Shown: positions 6,317 to 8,525 of the stretch, one piece after another
How the letters are laid out: every line of letters begins with the position of its first letter
Numbering within the stretch: position 1 is the first letter of the stretch
From: an uncultured Chlamydiae bacterium
Lineage (GTDB): Bacteria; Chlamydiota; Chlamydiia; Chlamydiales; SM23-39
DNA length: 8,525 bases
NCBI GenBank assembly: GCA_903864395.1
Contig: CAIPFQ010000152.1
Coordinates: 1 to 8,525 of the forward strand
Reading direction: 5' to 3'
Program-made: the position numbers and the translations under genes
The notes under the pieces: model-generated
Seen by the model: the letters and a program-made list of their open reading frames with translations, nothing else
Databases searched by the model: none
Told to the model about the DNA's origin: nothing

Positions 6317-7777
6317 TTACCAACCTTTGCCTAATTTCTTTTGCGCTTCTTTTGCTTTTAAAAAGCCCCAATCGAGCTTTTGAAATGTGCTTTTTTTAAA
6401 ATGAAATTCAACGTAAAACACCCCCCTTTCCATCCCGTCGCGCCCTTTGGCGATCTCAAGCCGGTACAAACCAATGCCCTGAGAGGCAAGATGCTCCTTA
6501 ATTTTTTCCCCCTTCTCCTCCACTCCATCGCCGCTCGGCTCTGGCAATTTATTCGCAACCCACCGAGTATACAAATCTTTTCCATCGATGGACGTATATA
6601 AAATAGCTGCATCGGGAGTATAAGCGCCCCGAGCAGACCCCATAATATCCGAAAGATCACTCCCCCATTTGTGAGAATGACTGCCAGAGGGTTTTCTCGC
6701 CTCCGAGATCACAATCACAGGATCATCCGCTAGAGCGTCTCGAATTTGCTTCATCTGACCAATGCGCCATTTATCAACTTCAAGCTCTGTTGGCACAGCA
6801 ATCCTCTCCGTCACGGGCCACACTTGCAAATAATCAATCACAACAATCGCGCGAGAGCATCCTGTTACATGCTTGACCTCCTCAATGGTTTGAATCGCCG
6901 ATGCAGCGTTCAAAAAAGGAGAAAAACTAGAGTCAATGATTTGCAGCCTGTGACCCAATTCAAAAAGCTCTTTTTCAGCCAAAACCATCGCCTCGTCAGA
7001 ACTTTTTTCAAACAGGAGATCGCGATAACTAATCCCCGATAAATAACAAAGAATTCGACGAAAAATTTCCTCCGCGCTCATTTCTAAAGAAAACATCACA
7101 AAACAAGCAGAGGGTTCGTTGCGCAAAACATCGATTCCCAGTTGCGTTGCAAAAGCTGTTTTTCCAACATTTGGAGCCGCCGCAATCAAGATCAATTTGC
7201 GCAAACCGAGAAGCTTTTCATCTAAAATGGGCAACGTTTTTTGACAGAGTCCCAAATAATTTTGATGGCGGTATTTTGCGATAAACGCCCTCGCGCCTCT
7301 GAGACGCTCCTCCATTCCTATCAAAGAAAATTTAGTCGCCACCTGTTTTTTAATCGCACGCAATTCTTGCTCAAGGAGAGAAATCGCTGATAAAGCGCCC
7401 CGAGAGCTCTCTAAGGGACGCGCCTGAATTTCAAGAAGCTTTCTTTTCGCAAAATCTTCCTGAATCAATCCGACGTATTCTTCAATATATCCAGAAGTTC
7501 CTGCATATTGAGCCAAGGACACAACATACTGCGCTCCCCCCGCTGTCTCTAAAAGTTTTTCGCGCATCAAACATTCGCAAAGAATGTGTGTATCCACGGA
7601 TTTTTTTTCGAGATAACATCGCTTTAAAAAACGAAAAATCAAGCGATGTTCTTCAAAAAGAAAAAAAAGTTCCTCTAAAATTGCGGCGGCATAATCAAAA
7701 TGCTCTCTTTTCGATAACATGCATCCCAAAACCATCCGCTCGTTGCATTTTACAGATTCTTCTCTTGATGTTTGCAT
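6317..7777 (-). CDS. DnaB-type replicative helicase (plasmid, pGP1-like)
   Basis: This 486-residue protein is a ring helicase expected to unwind plasmid DNA at the fork. The N-terminal DnaB domain is at about 10-115 (NERMVLGCMLSKREHFDYAA, then GGAQYVVSLAQYAGT). The RecA-like C-terminal domain carries Walker A APNVGKTAF (201-209), the DnaB motif FVMFSLEMSAEEIFRRILC (226-244), Walker B AIVVIDYLQVW (310-320), SDLSDIMGSARG (374-385, equivalent of SDLREsGaIEQD) and the arginine-finger region IAKGRDGMERGVFYVEF (442-458). A difference from chromosomal DnaB is VIVISEARKPS (354-364), where SQLNR is usual, so the sensor Gln is replaced by Glu. ATG 7777 is preceded by AGGG (7789-7786) at 8 nt. It is the first gene of a two-gene unit reading away from the iteron region, as in the chlamydial plasmid. 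It is unlikely to be the chromosomal dnaB, given its divergence and context. Confidence 0.9.
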   Translation of the reverse strand: MQTSREESVKCNERMVLGCMLSKREHFDYAAAILEELFFLFEEHRLIFRFLKRCYLEKKSVDTHILCECLMREKLLETAGGAQYVVSLAQYAGTSGYIEEYVGLIQEDFAKRKLLEIQARPLESSRGALSAISLLEQELRAIKKQVATKFSLIGMEERLRGARAFIAKYRHQNYLGLCQKTLPILDEKLLGLRKLILIAAAPNVGKTAFATQLGIDVLRNEPSACFVMFSLEMSAEEIFRRILCYLSGISYRDLLFEKSSDEAMVLAEKELFELGHRLQIIDSSFSPFLNAASAIQTIEEVKHVTGCSRAIVVIDYLQVWPVTERIAVPTELEVDKWRIGQMKQIRDALADDPVIVISEARKPSGSHSHKWGSDLSDIMGSARGAYTPDAAILYTSIDGKDLYTRWVANKLPEPSGDGVEEKGEKIKEHLASQGIGLYRLEIAKGRDGMERGVFYVEFHFKKSTFQKLDWGFLKAKEAQKKLGKGW

Positions 7778-7900
7778 AATATTTACCCTATAAAGACCAA
7801 GTGATCGCTTGAAAGCACAGACGCTCAGCTTTCTCTAAACTTTTTCTTTGTCAAAAGATTCTAAATGGAATACGCACACAAAGCAAGAGCCAACAGAGGT
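7778..7900. other. Leader and promoter region of the helicase operon
   Basis: This gene-free spacer lies between the first iteron and the helicase ATG. On the minus strand it holds a perfect TTGACA (7854-7849), but no TATAAT-like hexamer stands 16-18 nt downstream of it. TTTATAGGGTAAATATT just before the start is AT-rich and includes the ribosome site. Transcription of the helicase must begin here or inside the repeat block, so iteron binding could repress it. That is inference from layout. Confidence 0.4.
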
Positions 7901-7944
7901 GTAAACGTTTGCCCTAACTGGCGTAAACGTTTGCCCTAATTCGA
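7901..7944 (+). repeat. Iteron pair 1: two 22-bp tandem repeats
   Basis: The core GTAAACGTTTGCCCTAA occurs perfectly at 7901-7917 and 7923-7939, a 22-bp period with linker CTGGC after the first copy. Two turns of DNA per period is typical of iterons that bind a replication initiator side by side. Tandem 22-bp repeats near the helicase gene are also known from the chlamydial plasmid origin, although there four copies are present. The core contains the self-complementary AAACGTTT. Confidence 0.75.
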
Positions 7945-8108
7945 ACCGCAACTTGCGCTTCTTTTGCGCCGCTTCAGGGGGGGCAGTTAGAAAAACCACA
8001 GAGAGAGCCACCACAGAGGCGAGAGAGACTCTCGCGTTTCTAGAAAAGTTGAGATCTTAAATCGTTCTCAAAAACCCTCAAGAAGCCATAAGAACCACCG
8101 TTTAATCG
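7901..8108 (+). repeat. Long origin repeat, copy 1 (208 bp)
   Basis: This block begins with iteron pair 1 and is repeated at 8331-8525. The two copies differ by a 15-bp insertion here (around 7996-8010, within a CCACAGAG-type duplication), a G-run of 7 against 8, a 1-bp gap and substitutions just after the iterons. Bases 8010-8108 are identical to 8427-8525. Shared internal parts are a G-run, a hairpin with arms GCGAGAG and CTCTCGC and loop AGA (8019-8035), and the palindrome TTTCTAGAAA (8037-8046). No reading frame of note crosses it. Conservation of non-coding structure with iterons points to a replication or partition site. Confidence 0.8.
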
Positions 8109-8330
8109 CAAAACTTCGATCTAGAAGAAAGAGGGGGAGGTGTCCCTAAGATCGTCGGAAAAAAGTGCCTTGCAAAGCGTTTAAACACACATTGTCTATG
8201 GATTCTCTAAAGAAAAGCGGCACAAGCGGGGAGCGGGCCTCTAGGCTCTAGCTCCCTCGCGCGCGCACGCGCAGATTAATAATCTTATTATCTTATTAAT
8301 CTTATTGGCCTAGTTTTCATGGGAGAAACC
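8109..8330. other. Spacer between origin repeats, with GC-alternating and AT-rich blocks
   Basis: There is no gene here. Bases 8258-8273 alternate pyrimidine and purine (CGCGCGCGCACGCGCA). They are followed at once by an AT-rich block, 8273-8306, in which AGATTAATAA (8273-8282) and TTATTAATCT (8293-8302) form a perfect inverted repeat with a 10-bp loop, and TCTTATT occurs three times (8283, 8291, 8300). A low-melting tract beside iterons is the usual look of a DNA unwinding element. I saw no clear DnaA box. Confidence 0.55.
8273..8306. promoter_or_regulatory. AT-rich inverted repeat, candidate DNA unwinding element
   Basis: This 34-bp block is almost free of G and C. It has 10-bp inverted arms and three TCTTATT units spaced 8-9 bp apart. 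It lies 25 bp before iteron pair 2 and next to a Z-type GC tract that could absorb supercoiling. Position and composition fit the melting site of an iteron origin. This is inferred from base composition and layout only. Confidence 0.5.
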
Positions 8331-8374
8331 GTAAACGTTTGCCCTAACTGGCGTAAAAGTTTGCCCTAACGAGA
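8331..8374 (+). repeat. Iteron pair 2: two 22-bp tandem repeats
   Basis: The first unit (8331-8352) is identical to the first unit of pair 1, including the CTGGC linker. The second core (8353-8369) has one change, GTAAAAGTTTGCCCTAA, which breaks the AAACGTTT palindrome. Same orientation and same 22-bp spacing as pair 1, so the window holds four iterons in two pairs 430 bp apart. Confidence 0.75.
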
Positions 8375-8525
8375 GCCGAAAACTTGTACTTCTTTTGCGC
8401 CGCTTCAGGGGGGGGCAGTTAGAAAAACCACAGAGGCGAGAGAGACTCTCGCGTTTCTAGAAAAGTTGAGATCTTAAATCGTTCTCAAAAACCCTCAAGA
8501 AGCCATAAGAACCACCGTTTAATCG
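8331..8525 (+). repeat. Long origin repeat, copy 2 (at least 195 bp, cut by the window end)
   Basis: This is the second copy of the block at 7901-8108, in the same orientation. The hairpin (8436-8452) and TTTCTAGAAA (8454-8463) are conserved, and the last 99 bases are identical to copy 1. The right border is unknown because the window ends inside the match; after the same point copy 1 continues CAAAACTTCG. Confidence 0.8.

Noticed and set aside
6315..6371. TTG start at 6371 for the gene downstream of the helicase
   Set aside because: It needs a rare start, overlaps the helicase by 55 bp, and the extra 19 residues are just another frame of the helicase end. ATG 6314 sits right after the helicase stop with AAAGG upstream.
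7849..7854. Perfect TTGACA on the minus strand as helicase promoter
   Set aside because: The hexamer 17 bp downstream is AAGCTG, and no acceptable -10 is found at 16-18 bp; it stays only a note on the leader.
8319..8369. Short frame MGETVNVCPNWRKSLP across iteron pair 2
   Set aside because: Sixteen codons with no ribosome site, made entirely of iteron sequence.
7901..8525. CRISPR array
   Set aside because: There are only two 22-bp pairs directly abutting and a long 200-bp repeat; no regularly spaced unique spacers and no cas genes.

Overview
The window looks like part of a plasmid from an amoeba-associated (environmental) chlamydia. A minus-strand DnaB-type replicative helicase is followed directly by a 354-codon gene. 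The helicase lies next to a gene-free region with tandem 22-bp iterons. This matches the helicase, pGP2-position and repeat-origin arrangement of the classical chlamydial plasmid as I know it. The taxon is inferred from gene order, iterons and gene types; I could not run a homology search.

Layout. Bases 1-66 hold at most a scrap of an interrupted gene. About 67-1319 is an IS3-family insertion sequence with orfA/orfB joined by a -1 shift on an A11 run. It is bounded on the right by a 32-bp alternating purine-pyrimidine tract and a strong GC hairpin. Bases 1535-2158 are the C-terminal half of an AAA ATPase/DUF4143 gene that has lost its P-loop end. Bases 2285-3834 hold an exported 5'-nucleotidase-type metallophosphatase broken by what looks like one missing T near 3509; its true C-terminus continues in the next frame. 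Its end overlaps, tail to tail, an intact minus-strand AAA ATPase/DUF4143 gene (3820-5145). A 104-bp spacer with a G-rich direct repeat and a 17-bp palindrome separates this from the replication genes (5250-7777, minus strand, 2 bp apart). Bases 7778-8525 hold no gene but carry two copies of a roughly 200-bp repeat, each led by two iterons. Between the copies lie a GC alternating tract and an AT-rich inverted repeat. This is the best candidate for the replication origin, with the helicase reading away from it.

How it fits together. The right half is a replication module: iteron origin, helicase loader/helicase, and a basic protein with a C-terminal winged-helix-like segment that may bind DNA. 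The left half is accessory cargo in decay: an IS, one truncated ATPase, one frameshifted nucleotidase and one intact ATPase. The two ATPases belong to different DUF4143 subtypes, so they are not a recent duplication. The window ends inside the second origin repeat after exactly 99 bases identical to the first copy, which may mark an assembly break in a longer repeat array.
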